Shown here in pieces: positions 42,144 through 51,309 of a stretch of 64,000 bases of DNA. The notes below the pieces were generated by a model, which did not search any database, had not been told where the DNA came from, and saw only the letters and a program-made list of their open reading frames with translations. Numbering within the stretch: position 1 is the stretch's first letter; every line of letters begins with the position of its first letter. The position numbers and the translations under genes were made by a program. Source of the DNA: JBDKUD01 sp050943315 (GTDB taxonomy: Bacteria > Bacillota > Syntrophomonadia > Syntrophomonadales > Syntrophomonadaceae); contig JBMNOY010000001.1 in assembly GCA_050943315.1 (NCBI GenBank), positions 1 to 64,000 of the forward strand, in the 5' to 3' direction.

Positions 42144-44324
42144 ATGGAAGCAGAAAATATTATAGCAAGGGTTGCCAAGTATGATGCTAATGCTAATTTT
42201 GCCTTAATCGAAAAAGCATACAAATATGCTGAAATGGCTCACAAGGGACAAACGCGGATATCAGGGGAACCGTATATTATTCATCCTGTTGAAGTGGCGC
42301 TTATTCTGACGGAGATAGAGATGGATACCGCCTCAATATGTGCAGCTCTGCTTCATGATGTCATCGAAGATACCAACATGAGCTATCTGAATGTGGAACA
42401 AGAATTTGGTAAAGAGATAGCTTTGATAGTTGACGGACTGACCAAGCTAAGCCGCATACAGTTTCAGTCACGGGAGGAAGCCCAGGCAGAAAATCTGCGG
42501 AAGATGTTCGTAGCTATGGCTAAGGATATTCGGGTTATTCTTATAAAACTGGCTGACCGGCTGCATAATATGCGGACTTTAGTTTATCAAAACGAACGCA
42601 AACAAAAAGAAATAGCTCTGGAAACTTTGGAGATCTTTGTTCCCCTGGCTCATCGCCTGGGTATATTTAAGTTTAAATGGGAACTAGAAGACCTCTCCTT
42701 CCTATACCTGGATCCCGACATGTACTATGCTATTGCCAAACGACTTAAAGCTAAACGCCGGGAGCGAGAGGAATATGTTAATACCCTGATTGAGCAGATT
42801 CGGCAAGGTCTGGAGCAGATCGGGATTAAAGCTGATATTGCCGGAAGGCCGAAAAATATTTACAGCATCTATAAGAAAATGCTGAAACAGATGAAAGATA
42901 TCGATGAGATTTATGATAAAATCGCCATTCGCGTGATTGTTAATCAAGTCCGGGATTGTTACGGTGTTTTGGGTATAATTCATACCATGTGGAAACCTCT
43001 GCCCGGCAGGTTTAAGGATTATATTGCCACTCCCAAGCAAAACATGTACCAATCACTGCACACTACTTTGATTGGTAAAGGGGGTGAACCTTTCGAGGTT
43101 CAGATAAGAACCTGGGAAATGCATCGCACTGCCGAAACCGGAATTGCCGCACATTGGCTCTATAAGGAGGGTGCAGGTGCTAAAGACAAAAAACTTGACG
43201 AAAAGCTCTCCTGGCTCAGGCAAATTCTCGAATGGCAGCAGGAAGTAAAAGATACCAGTGAATTTATGGAATCCCTAAAAATTGATCTTTTTGATGATAC
43301 TGTTTTCGTTTTCACCCCCAAGGGAAAGGTAATTGAGCTTCCCAAAGGGTCTTGTCCGGTTGACTTTGCTTACCGGGTTCATACCGAGGTTGGCCACCAG
43401 TGTATCGGTTCCCGTGTCAACGGACGGATAGTGCCGTTGGAATATATTCTTGGCAATGGCGATATCGTGGAGATTATCACTTCTAAGAGTTCCCCTGGAC
43501 CTACCCGTGACTGGTTAAGTTTCGTAAAGACATCCTCAGCCAAAAGCAGAATAAAACAGTGGTTTAAACGCGAAAAGCGGGAGGAAAATACCATAAAAGG
43601 CCGGGACCTGCTGGAGATGGAACTCAAAAAAAGGCATCTTAATCCGCGGGAACTAATGAAAGAAGATAAGCTGCAGGAAATCGGCAACCGTTTAGGATTT
43701 GTGGAGATTGATGATCTTTATGCAGCTCTGGGTGACGGTGCAGTTACAAGCAATCAGGTTATAAACAAATTGCAGGAATTGTTTTTTCATGATACCCATG
43801 TTGAGGATATTTTGCCGGTACCGCCGTCAATACAGGGCATTGTCCCTAAAGAAAAAGAAACCAGTGCGATAAGGGTAAAAGGGGTAGATAATGTAGCGAT
43901 AAGGTTGGCCCGGTGCTGTAATCCATTGCCAGGTGACCAGGTAATGGGATATATTACGCGGGGGAGAGGTATCTCCGTACACCGTGAAGACTGCCCCAAT
44001 CTTCAGAATTATCTTAAAACGGAAAAAGACAGAATTTTAGAAGTGGAATGGTCAGACGAACATGGTGTATATACAGTGGAATTAGAGGTTAAAGCCTTCG
44101 ACCGGTCCAGGCTGACATCGGATGTTATGGATGTAATTGCCGATACCAGAATTCATATCAATTCTATCTTTTCCCGGGTATCAAAAAATAGTTTTGCTAT
44201 TATTAATATTAAATTAGAGATTAAGGATATAAGTAAGTTGCAGGCAGTAATGGAAAGAATACAAAAAGTAAAAGATGTACTGGAAGTCAGAAGAGTTCTG
44301 CTGGGGAAGCCAGAGGTGAAATAA
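42144..44324 (+). CDS. relA: Bifunctional (p)ppGpp synthetase/hydrolase RelA/SpoT (Rel)
   Basis: A 726-residue long RSH enzyme that makes and breaks (p)ppGpp in the stringent response. The HD hydrolase domain is intact (HPVEVALIL, ALLHDVIEDT near residue 72, KLADRLHNMRTL near 138); the synthetase domain includes GRPKNIYSIYKKM near 236 and RVIVNQVRDCYGVLG; then TGS (FTPKGKVIELPKGSCPVDFAY near 389), the conserved-cysteine region (ARCCNPLPGDQVMGY) and a C-terminal ACT domain. Both activities are therefore likely. ATG 42144 has GGTGA upstream; GTG 42135 overlapping the recJ stop is the alternative. Confidence 0.95.
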   Translation: MEAENIIARVAKYDANANFALIEKAYKYAEMAHKGQTRISGEPYIIHPVEVALILTEIEMDTASICAALLHDVIEDTNMSYLNVEQEFGKEIALIVDGLTKLSRIQFQSREEAQAENLRKMFVAMAKDIRVILIKLADRLHNMRTLVYQNERKQKEIALETLEIFVPLAHRLGIFKFKWELEDLSFLYLDPDMYYAIAKRLKAKRREREEYVNTLIEQIRQGLEQIGIKADIAGRPKNIYSIYKKMLKQMKDIDEIYDKIAIRVIVNQVRDCYGVLGIIHTMWKPLPGRFKDYIATPKQNMYQSLHTTLIGKGGEPFEVQIRTWEMHRTAETGIAAHWLYKEGAGAKDKKLDEKLSWLRQILEWQQEVKDTSEFMESLKIDLFDDTVFVFTPKGKVIELPKGSCPVDFAYRVHTEVGHQCIGSRVNGRIVPLEYILGNGDIVEIITSKSSPGPTRDWLSFVKTSSAKSRIKQWFKREKREENTIKGRDLLEMELKKRHLNPRELMKEDKLQEIGNRLGFVEIDDLYAALGDGAVTSNQVINKLQELFFHDTHVEDILPVPPSIQGIVPKEKETSAIRVKGVDNVAIRLARCCNPLPGDQVMGYITRGRGISVHREDCPNLQNYLKTEKDRILEVEWSDEHGVYTVELEVKAFDRSRLTSDVMDVIADTRIHINSIFSRVSKNSFAIINIKLEIKDISKLQAVMERIQKVKDVLEVRRVLLGKPEVK

Positions 44325-44325
44325 A

Positions 44326-44775
44326 TTGCGCGCGGTAGTGCAAAGAACCAATTTCAGCCGGGTGGTTGTAAATGATAAAGAAACGGGTAACATAAAAAAA
44401 GGACTTATGGTTCTACTGGGCATTAAGAAAGGTGATAACGAAGCCGATGCCCGGTATATGATGGATAAGATAGTTAATCTGCGTATATTTGAGGACCAGG
44501 AAGGAAAAATGAACCGGTCCCTTTTTGATGTGCAAGGTGAAATAATGCTGGTTAGTCAATTTACTCTTTACGGTGATGTACGCAAAGGGAGAAGACCCAG
44601 TTTTTCAGAGGCTGAGCTGCCCGACTTGGCTTTACCGCTTTTTAATTATTGTTTAAACTATTTAAAGGAAATGGGGATTAAGGTCCAAACTGGAGTATTT
44701 GGAGCCGAAATGCAGGTAGAAATTAATAATGATGGTCCATGTACGCTTTTAATAGACAGCGAAAAATTATTTTAG
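44326..44775 (+). CDS. dtd: D-aminoacyl-tRNA deacylase
   Basis: A 149-residue Dtd that removes D-amino acids, and glycine mischarged on tRNA-Ala, from tRNA. The catalytic stretch SQFTLYGDVRKGRRPSF is near residue 78, and the second signature is NDGPCTLLIDS near the end (usually NxGPVT, here Cys for Val). Start codon TTG with AGAGGTGA 9 bases upstream; it begins one base after the relA stop, the usual relA-dtd arrangement. Confidence 0.94.
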   Translation: MRAVVQRTNFSRVVVNDKETGNIKKGLMVLLGIKKGDNEADARYMMDKIVNLRIFEDQEGKMNRSLFDVQGEIMLVSQFTLYGDVRKGRRPSFSEAELPDLALPLFNYCLNYLKEMGIKVQTGVFGAEMQVEINNDGPCTLLIDSEKLF

Positions 44776-44815
44776 TAACTGGGTCTTATCATTTACCATT
44801 TAAGGAGGGTGTCGT

Positions 44816-45439
44816 ATGATTCTAAAGAGTATCGAAATCAGCACTATGGGTGAGAATTGTTACATTGTTGGCTGTGAAGAAACCAAAGAAGTAGCTGTTA
44901 TTGATCCCGGCGGGAATCACCGGGCAATATTGAGGATACTTGAAGAGAATGGTCTGAAGGCACTTTATATCATTAACACTCACGGACATATTGATCATAT
45001 TGGCGGAAACCGTGGCGTTAAAGAGGCTACCGGTGCTAAAATACTTATTCATGAGAAAGATGCCAAAATGCTGGTTAATGCCGTATCTAATTTTTCCTTC
45101 TTAATGGGTACCAGGGTTACCAGTCCGCCGGCGGATGAGTTTATTAAGCAAGGTGATATAATAAAAATCGGCAAGACAGTTGAGTTGGAAGTAATTCATA
45201 CCCCGGGCCACAGTCCCGGCGGGATATGTTTAAAGACCGGGGATATAATATTTGTTGGGGATACTCTATTTATGGGTTCCATAGGCAGAACCGATTTTCC
45301 CGGCGGCTCTTATCCAGAGCTTATTAGTAATATTAAAGAAAAGCTGTTGTGTTATGATGATAGTGTAAAGATTTATCCCGGACACGGGCCGTCGTCAACT
45401 ATTGGCTTTGAAAGAAAGAATAATCCGTTCCTGCAATAG
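44816..45439 (+). CDS. Metallo-beta-lactamase fold hydrolase, glyoxalase II-like
   Basis: A 207-residue MBL-fold hydrolase. The metal motif HGHIDHIGG is at residues 56-64, followed by the His of HTPGHSPGG near 123, the bridging Asp of FVGDTLF near 142 and the last His of YPGHGPSS near 190. This is a complete binuclear site. Genes of this type follow dtd in many Clostridia; it is annotated as glyoxalase II-like but the substrate (a thioester or persulfide) is not readable. An AAGGAGGG ribosome site precedes ATG; a terminator follows. Confidence 0.88.
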   Translation: MILKSIEISTMGENCYIVGCEETKEVAVIDPGGNHRAILRILEENGLKALYIINTHGHIDHIGGNRGVKEATGAKILIHEKDAKMLVNAVSNFSFLMGTRVTSPPADEFIKQGDIIKIGKTVELEVIHTPGHSPGGICLKTGDIIFVGDTLFMGSIGRTDFPGGSYPELISNIKEKLLCYDDSVKIYPGHGPSSTIGFERKNNPFLQ

Positions 45440-45468
45440 GTGACAATAAAATGTAATAGTGAAATTAG

Positions 45469-45502
45469 GGCTTCTCATTAGTACTTTAATGAGAGGCTTT
45501 TT
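45469..45502 (+). terminator. Terminator of the recJ-relA-dtd-MBL operon
   Basis: GCTTCTCATTA and TAATGAGAGGC (ending at 45497) pair over 11 bases with one G-U and are followed by TTTTT. Confidence 0.82.
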
Positions 45503-45526
45503 CATTCCTAAGTCTTGGGAAAGGAA

Positions 45527-45556
45527 ATAGACGCAGACGGACACAGAATTATATGA
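45527..45556 (-). repeat. Dispersed repeat, copy f
   Basis: ACGCAGACGGACACAGAATT in the gap after the MBL gene. It matches copy d (ACACAGATAGGCACAGAATT) at about 17 of 21 positions, with all differences transitions. The rest of the 240-base gap up to hemZ shows no gene. Confidence 0.5.
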
Positions 45557-45679
45557 CCTGCGCAGACTTTATGAAAAATAATTATTAGTTATTGTTTGAG
45601 GCATGCTAAATGGCGACTAACCTAAGAAGTAATACCTCACCACCCACGCCTTACCACATGATCCAAAGGAGGAATTCCT

Positions 45680-47158
45680 ATTTTATCAGTAGATGTTGAG
45701 CCCCCGGAATTATATAACCGGTTACATGATTTAATCCGCATGGCCTTTCCCGACCGCGAACTGAAATCCGGAAAAGCCCACGATGGTAATGATTATATAA
45801 ATATAAAAAATGCCCATCACGGCAATTGCCTCGAAATATCCGGTTTACTTAAGGTAGGCGATAAAGAAAGAGCTTTACGCAAGAGTTACCAAATTCCTGC
45901 CGAATTGCCGGATAGGCAACAAATAGTGAGATTCAACCGGCAATTTGTTTACCTATTATTATGTGCCTGTCTGGGTAAAAACTTTAATCACTATGGAATT
46001 TTAACCGGGGTTAGGCCTGTTAAACTGGTACACCAATTTATGGATCAGGGTTTGAGCGCTGAGGAGGTAGAGGATAGATTAAGCAACGAATATCTCCTAA
46101 GCCTAGATAAAGCTCAATTATTAACCGCGGTGGCCCTTAACAACCGGCCTTTTCTCCCCCGGCTGAATGCGAACTGCTCTAAAATCAGTATTTATATCGG
46201 TATCCCTTATTGTCCCAGCCGGTGTTACTATTGCTCTTTTCCCGGGGCAATATTAACCAATTATGAACAGGAAATCATACCTTATATGGATGCATTGAAA
46301 AAGGAGATGCAAGTGATTGGCGACTATATCAGGGACCAAAGGGTTTCAATCGAAACCATTTACCTGGGCGGAGGAACCCCTACAGTTCTTAGGGAAACCG
46401 AGTTGGAAAGAATATTTGACCTGCTCGCAGCAAAATATGTTTCACCTGTAACCCTGGAGCTGACCGTTGAAGCCGGAAGGCCAGACACCCTTTCCCCGTC
46501 AAAAATAAAGCTGCTCCAACAAGCGGGTGTCTCCCGAATATGTATCAACCCGCAGACCATGAATAATGCGACTTTGTGTAAAATTGGCCGCAAACATGAT
46601 CAGAAGGCGGTTATAGAAGCCTTTGACTGGGCGCGGCAGTCTGGTATCAGCCATATAAATATGGATCTGATTGTAGGACTTGCGGGAGAGAGCGCCTGTC
46701 ATTATGAAAATACTGCCCGGGAAATTCTCAAGTTGCAGCCGGATAATATAACGGTTCATACCCTGGCCGTAAAAAGAGGGTCAACAATGGCCGAATTAGA
46801 GGGTAAATGCAGCGATGGAGAAAAAGAACGGAATGTTTTCCAGGGCGTAAACTTTTTCAGCCAGGTTTTTACTCAGCATGGTTATGAACCTTATTATTTA
46901 TACCGGCAAAAATATATGCGGTCAAGTATGGAAAATACCGGTTATTCACTGCCGGGAAATTACTGTGTCTACAACATACAGATGATAGAGGAAAGACAGA
47001 CAATAATTGGAATGGGTGCCGGAGCGGCCAGTAAGTTTGTTAACACTGGTAATTGGAGGTTAACATCTTTTCACAATCCAAAGAACCCGGCAGTTTACTG
47101 TCAATCCATAGATACCTTGATTAGCCGCAAAGTTGACAAGCTCAGGGCCTTAAATTAG
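45680..47158 (+). CDS. hemZ: HemZ-type radical SAM coproporphyrinogen III dehydrogenase-like protein, probable ATT start
   Basis: A radical SAM protein of the HemN/HemZ group. IGIPYCPSRCYYCSFPG holds the C-x3-C-x2-C cluster motif, followed by YLGGGTPT, TVEAGRPDT, INPQTMN, NMDLIVGL and YLYRQK, as in HemZ. It is proposed to act in anaerobic haem synthesis. The first ATG (45740) has no ribosome site. The frame stays open upstream, and a perfect AAAGGAGG lies 7 bases before an ATT codon at 45680, which gives ILSVDVEPPELYNRLHD, a stretch resembling the N terminus of Bacillus HemZ. I therefore use ATT as start, giving 492 residues; the ATG version would be 472. Confidence 0.8.
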   Translation: MLSVDVEPPELYNRLHDLIRMAFPDRELKSGKAHDGNDYINIKNAHHGNCLEISGLLKVGDKERALRKSYQIPAELPDRQQIVRFNRQFVYLLLCACLGKNFNHYGILTGVRPVKLVHQFMDQGLSAEEVEDRLSNEYLLSLDKAQLLTAVALNNRPFLPRLNANCSKISIYIGIPYCPSRCYYCSFPGAILTNYEQEIIPYMDALKKEMQVIGDYIRDQRVSIETIYLGGGTPTVLRETELERIFDLLAAKYVSPVTLELTVEAGRPDTLSPSKIKLLQQAGVSRICINPQTMNNATLCKIGRKHDQKAVIEAFDWARQSGISHINMDLIVGLAGESACHYENTAREILKLQPDNITVHTLAVKRGSTMAELEGKCSDGEKERNVFQGVNFFSQVFTQHGYEPYYLYRQKYMRSSMENTGYSLPGNYCVYNIQMIEERQTIIGMGAGAASKFVNTGNWRLTSFHNPKNPAVYCQSIDTLISRKVDKLRALN

Positions 47159-47194
47159 AATTATCCAAGAAATATATTGCGGGAGGAAACATTA

Positions 47195-48454
47195 ATGCAA
47201 ATTAAAGCTCCCCGGGGAACGTACGACATACTACCCGTTGATTCTTATAAATGGCAGGTAATGGAGAAGACTATGCGGGAAACCGCTGAATTATTCGGAT
47301 ACCAGGAAATCCGGGTGCCGATTTTTGAACATACCGAGTTGTTCGAACGCGGGGTTGGGGAAACCACAGATATCGTCAGCAAGGAAATGTACACCTTTAC
47401 CGACAAAGGTGACCGCAGCCTTACTCTGCGCCCGGAGGGAACTGCATCCTGTGTGCGTGTTCTAATCGAACACAAATTGTTCGGAGGCTTGATGCCTATT
47501 AAATGGTATTATACCGGACCCATGTTCCGCTATGACCGTCCTCAGGCCGGCCGCTACCGGCAATTTCATCAGTTTGGAATAGAAGCCTTTGGTAGTAACA
47601 GCCCCTATTTGGATGTCGAAGTAATAATGTTAATGCTGGAGATATTAAATAGAATGGGCTTAAAAAATTACGAACTACATATTAATTCGGTAGGTTGCCC
47701 GGTGTGCCGGGAAGTTTACCGGCAAAAGCTGGTAGAATATATCACTCCTGTAAAAGAGAAGCTGTGCGAGGATTGTCAGGTTCGCTACCGGCAAAATCCT
47801 CTGCGGGTTTTGGACTGCAAAGTAAAGACCTGTCATTCTGCAATTACCGGCTGTCCGTCTATAAAGGATAACCTTTGCCCTGATTGTCAGACTCATTATG
47901 AACAGGTAAAGGCGGCTCTTACCGATAACGGGATTTCCTATCTGCATGATGATAATTTGGTCCGTGGACTTGATTATTATTCCAATACCGCTTTCGAAGT
48001 TCATATCCCGGGTATTGGGGCACAGAGTGCCGTAGGCGGCGGAGGCCGCTATAACGGGCTGGTTAAAGAATGCGGGGGTCCGGAATTACCCGGTATTGGC
48101 TTCGCACTAGGCATGGAACGGTTGCTGTTGGCACTGGACAAGCTAACTGATCTGGGCAATAAGCCTAATGATACCGATGTTTTTATTGTAACCATGAACA
48201 ATAGCTATGAAGATCAAGCAGTAAAACTATTGTACGAACTAAGGCAAGCTAATATCAAGGCCGATAAAGATTATAATGGCCGCAGTTCCAAAGCCCAGAT
48301 GAAGTATGCCGACAAGCTGGGAGCCCGTCTGGTAGTCCTTTTGGGCGAGGAAGAGATTAGCCAGAACTACTATACGCTTAGAAATATGCAGACCAGGCAG
48401 CAGGTACCAGTCCCCGGCCCGGATCTGATCAATCATATTAAGAATTTACTCTAG
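47195..48454 (+). CDS. hisS: Histidyl-tRNA synthetase
   Basis: A 419-residue class II synthetase that charges tRNA-His. Motif 1 lies around IRVPIFEHTELFERGVGETTD; motif 2 is FRYDRPQAGRYRQFHQFG near residue 111; the histidine-specific loop LVRGLDYYSNTAFEV is near 257, and motif 3 GIGFALGMERLL is near 300. A C-terminal anticodon domain follows. Start at MQIKAPRGTYD with GGGAGGAAA upstream; the in-frame TTG six codons earlier overlaps the ribosome site. A short Cys-rich insert (CEDCQVRY, CPDCQTHY) is usual for Bacillota HisRS. Confidence 0.96.
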   Translation: MQIKAPRGTYDILPVDSYKWQVMEKTMRETAELFGYQEIRVPIFEHTELFERGVGETTDIVSKEMYTFTDKGDRSLTLRPEGTASCVRVLIEHKLFGGLMPIKWYYTGPMFRYDRPQAGRYRQFHQFGIEAFGSNSPYLDVEVIMLMLEILNRMGLKNYELHINSVGCPVCREVYRQKLVEYITPVKEKLCEDCQVRYRQNPLRVLDCKVKTCHSAITGCPSIKDNLCPDCQTHYEQVKAALTDNGISYLHDDNLVRGLDYYSNTAFEVHIPGIGAQSAVGGGGRYNGLVKECGGPELPGIGFALGMERLLLALDKLTDLGNKPNDTDVFIVTMNNSYEDQAVKLLYELRQANIKADKDYNGRSSKAQMKYADKLGARLVVLLGEEEISQNYYTLRNMQTRQQVPVPGPDLINHIKNLL

Positions 48455-48467
48455 GAGGACGTTGGAA

Positions 48468-50249
48468 ATGAAAAGGACACACAGTGCCACAGAATTGGAT
48501 ACCAGTTATATCGGGCAGGAAGTAATACTTAATGGGTGGGTTAATACCAGAAGAGATCATGGTGGTCTTATTTTCATAGATTTACGTGACCGTTCCGGTA
48601 TCATTCAGATTGTTTTCAGTCCGGAACTTAACCAGGAGGCTTTTCACTGTGCCGAGCAAATTCGCAATGAATACGTAGTGGCAGTTAAGGGCAAAGTTTG
48701 TGCGCGGCCCCAGGAGACGGAAAACCCGAACTTAAAGACAGGACAGATAGAGATTTACGTGGATAAAATTGAAGTCTTGAATACGGCTAAAACACCGCCT
48801 TTTTATATTGAGGACGGCATTGATGTGGATGAAACACTAAGGCTGCGTTACCGCTATTTGGATTTGCGCCGTCCGGAAATGAAAGAGAACCTCTTGCTGC
48901 GGCATAAGGTTATTAAGTCTATGCATGACTACCTTGATAAGCAGGGCTTTGTAGAAATTGAAACCCCTATTTTGACCAAAAGTACTCCGGAAGGGGCCCG
49001 GGACTATCTCGTACCTAGCCGCTTGCATCCCGGTGAGTTTTTTGCTCTCCCCCAGTCACCCCAGACCTTTAAACAGCTTTTGATGGTAGCCGGTCTGGAG
49101 AAGTATTACCAGATTGCCCGGTGCTTTAGGGATGAAGATTTACGTGCGGACCGGCAGCCTGAATTTACCCAGTTGGATATGGAAATGTCTTTTATTGATG
49201 AAGAAGATGTATTTACTTTAATTGAAGGCTTGATGAAACAAATATTTGCGGAAGGAATCGGAAAAGAACTTACTATCCCCTTTCCCCGTATGACCTATGC
49301 GGACGCTATGCTAAAATATGGCAGTGATAAACCCGATCTGCGTTTTGGCTGGGAAATTGTGGATTTAACTGACCTGGTAAAAGACGTGGATTTTAAGGTC
49401 TTTTCCAGCGCTATATCCGCCGGCGGTGTGGTCAGATGCCTGAATGCTAAAACCTGCGGTTCTTTCTCCCGTAAGGAGATTGATGATTTAACCAAACTGG
49501 CGGTTCAAAATGGTGCCAAAGGCATGGCATATATAATCGTTACTGAAAATGAAGCTAAATCCCCGATTACTAAATTCTTCAGTGAAGCCCAAATGAAGGA
49601 TATTCTGACCACAATGGATGCCCAACCTGGTGACCTGTTGCTTTTTGGTGCTGACCAGGCAGATGTGGTTGCCCGGGTACTGGGTGTATTGAGATTGGAA
49701 CTGGGGCACAGATTAAACCTTATTGATAAAGATATGCTGTCCTTTTGCTGGCTGGTTGATTTTCCTCTGCTTGAATACGATGATGAGGAAAAACGCTTTG
49801 TGGCTGTTCATCATATGTTTACATCACCTCAGGTTGAAGATCTGGAACTTATGGACACAGATCCATCCAAGGTCAAGGCGCGTGCTTACGACTTGATTCT
49901 GAATGGTGTGGAAATAGGCGGCGGCAGTATCAGAATACATCGCAGAGATTGGCAGGAAAAGGTCTTTTCCCTTATTGGCCTGAGTATGGAGGAAGCCCGG
50001 GAGAAATTTGGGTTTATGCTGGAAGCCTTCGAATACGGCACTCCGCCCCATGGAGGTATTGCCTTCGGGATTGATCGCTTAATAATGCTGATGGCCCAGC
50101 GCAGCAGTATCAGAGATGTAATTGCTTTTCCCAAGACCCAGAGCACATCCTGCCCAATGACCCAGGCCCCTTCGCCGGTTGCACCCAAACAATTACGGGA
50201 GCTTTCCCTAAAAATAAGGGAAACCGGAAAAGCTGTGTCCAAGGAATAA
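48468..50249 (+). CDS. aspS: Aspartyl-tRNA synthetase
   Basis: A 593-residue bacterial-type AspRS: an N-terminal OB anticodon domain (EVILNGWVNTRRDHGGLIFIDLRD), class II core with FVEIETPILTKSTPEGARDYLVPSR, motif 2 RCFRDEDLRADRQPEFTQLD, an inserted GAD domain (about 290-410) and motif 3 GIAFGIDRLIMLM. Asparagine or dual Asp/Asn charging cannot be judged by eye. Start MKRTHSATEL has AGGAGG 9 bases upstream; TTG 48462 is the alternative. It follows hisS by 13 bases, the conserved Bacillota order, with 6S RNA next. Confidence 0.96.
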   Translation: MKRTHSATELDTSYIGQEVILNGWVNTRRDHGGLIFIDLRDRSGIIQIVFSPELNQEAFHCAEQIRNEYVVAVKGKVCARPQETENPNLKTGQIEIYVDKIEVLNTAKTPPFYIEDGIDVDETLRLRYRYLDLRRPEMKENLLLRHKVIKSMHDYLDKQGFVEIETPILTKSTPEGARDYLVPSRLHPGEFFALPQSPQTFKQLLMVAGLEKYYQIARCFRDEDLRADRQPEFTQLDMEMSFIDEEDVFTLIEGLMKQIFAEGIGKELTIPFPRMTYADAMLKYGSDKPDLRFGWEIVDLTDLVKDVDFKVFSSAISAGGVVRCLNAKTCGSFSRKEIDDLTKLAVQNGAKGMAYIIVTENEAKSPITKFFSEAQMKDILTTMDAQPGDLLLFGADQADVVARVLGVLRLELGHRLNLIDKDMLSFCWLVDFPLLEYDDEEKRFVAVHHMFTSPQVEDLELMDTDPSKVKARAYDLILNGVEIGGGSIRIHRRDWQEKVFSLIGLSMEEAREKFGFMLEAFEYGTPPHGGIAFGIDRLIMLMAQRSSIRDVIAFPKTQSTSCPMTQAPSPVAPKQLRELSLKIRETGKAVSKE

Positions 50250-50326
50250 TGTGGTAAATGTGCTTGCTTGAAGAAGGAACACTAATGTGTTATCATTCAG
50301 ACAAGAAATGAAATAAGAGTTGGACG

Positions 50327-50503
50327 AAGTCCTGCTGTGTGCGTGAATTGGCCGTTAAGTTTTTGCCAACACCAAAACTAAGGGAGCTCGGACTCCAGAT
50401 AGGGTATGTAAGCCCTTAAATGGGACACATTAAACTAAATGGGAGAGCACCCACCTGCTATGCAGGTTTAAACTACGGCGTCACGGCTCAGTGGGGCTTT
50501 TTT
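50327..50503 (+). ncRNA. ssrS: 6S RNA
   Basis: An approximately 177-base structured RNA between aspS and the next gene, the place of 6S-1 RNA (bsrA) in Bacillus. The ends pair: AAGTCCTGCTGTGTGCGTGA (50327-50346) with TCACGGCTCAGTGGGGCTT (50481-50499), about 18 pairs with G-U wobbles, one mismatch and one bulge. A second helix, GCCGT and AGTTT (50351-50362), pairs with AAACTACGGC (50470-50479). A hairpin ACCTGC-TAT-GCAGGT follows the central bubble on the 3' side, as in known 6S RNAs. It ends in TTTTTT. 6S RNA binds the sigma-A RNA polymerase holoenzyme as a promoter mimic. Exact ends were inferred from pairing. Confidence 0.8.
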
Positions 50504-50560
50504 GTATGGAGTGAGGGATACAACAGGTGTTGAATCAAAGTTGTGCCGAGGGATGCTTAT

Positions 50561-51265
50561 ATGATAAAGGACAATAAATTGGTAATGCAAATATATCGGC
50601 AACTTCTGACCTATTTCGGACCACAGGGATGGTGGCCGGGTGATAGCCGGCTGGAAACTATTGTGGGAGCTATTTTGACCCAGGCAGTAGCCTGGAGTAA
50701 CGTTGAAAAATCCATACAAAGACTTAAACAAGCCCAGCTTTTAGAAATCAATCAGTTATATGCGGTTGAGGAGGATAGATTGGCAGAGTTGATAAGAACA
50801 ACTCTATATCACCGCCAGAAGGCCCGCAAACTTAAAATTATGGCAAGCTTTTTGATTGAACATTATGATGGCAACTTAGATCTAATGTTTAATCAACCTC
50901 TGTCTATACTTAGGCAGGAATTGCTTTCTCTGTGGGGTATTGGAGAAGAAACAGCTGATTCGATTCTGCTTTATGCGGGCAATTACCGTATTTTTGTGGT
51001 GGATAATTATACGCGCCGGATTTTCAGCCGGCTGGGACTGGTAAGTAACCGTGTAACTTATAAAGAAATGCAGTCTTATCTGCATAGCTATACTGAACCT
51101 GATGTTAATATTTATAATGAGTATCATGCTTTGCTAGTGGCTCTGGGCGCCGGTTACTGCAAAAAAAACCGGCCCCATTGCCTGATGTGCCCAATACAGC
51201 TATACTGTAAATATATGGTCACGGCGCAGGAAAACAATGATTCGGAGCAGAATAAAATATTATAG
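50561..51265 (+). CDS. HhH-GPD DNA glycosylase with Fe-S cluster, MagIII-like
   Basis: A 234-residue endonuclease III superfamily protein for base excision repair. The HhH motif LLSLWGIGEETADSIL is near 121-136, the catalytic aspartate is Asp148 (VVDNYTRR), and Cys200, 207, 210 and 216 (C-x6-C-x2-C-x5-C) hold the [4Fe-4S] cluster. The lyase lysine of endonuclease III is Glu130 here, so it should be a monofunctional glycosylase, like the 3-methyladenine glycosylase MagIII, which also shares the GWWPGDSRLETIVGAILTQ-type N terminus. The usual TQNTAW reads TQAVAW. I start at ATG 50561 with GAGGGAT upstream; a GTG at 50543 is possible. Confidence 0.85.
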   Translation: MIKDNKLVMQIYRQLLTYFGPQGWWPGDSRLETIVGAILTQAVAWSNVEKSIQRLKQAQLLEINQLYAVEEDRLAELIRTTLYHRQKARKLKIMASFLIEHYDGNLDLMFNQPLSILRQELLSLWGIGEETADSILLYAGNYRIFVVDNYTRRIFSRLGLVSNRVTYKEMQSYLHSYTEPDVNIYNEYHALLVALGAGYCKKNRPHCLMCPIQLYCKYMVTAQENNDSEQNKIL

Positions 51266-51309
51266 AAAGATTTTGAGTGCAGCTGAAATATGGTGAGGAG
51301 GTTTATAAA

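Noticed and set aside
50250..50542. tmRNA, RNase P RNA or SRP RNA in the aspS downstream gap
   Set aside because: No tag-peptide frame, no RNase P core and no SRP Alu or GGAA-loop domain was seen; the end pairing and position fit 6S RNA.
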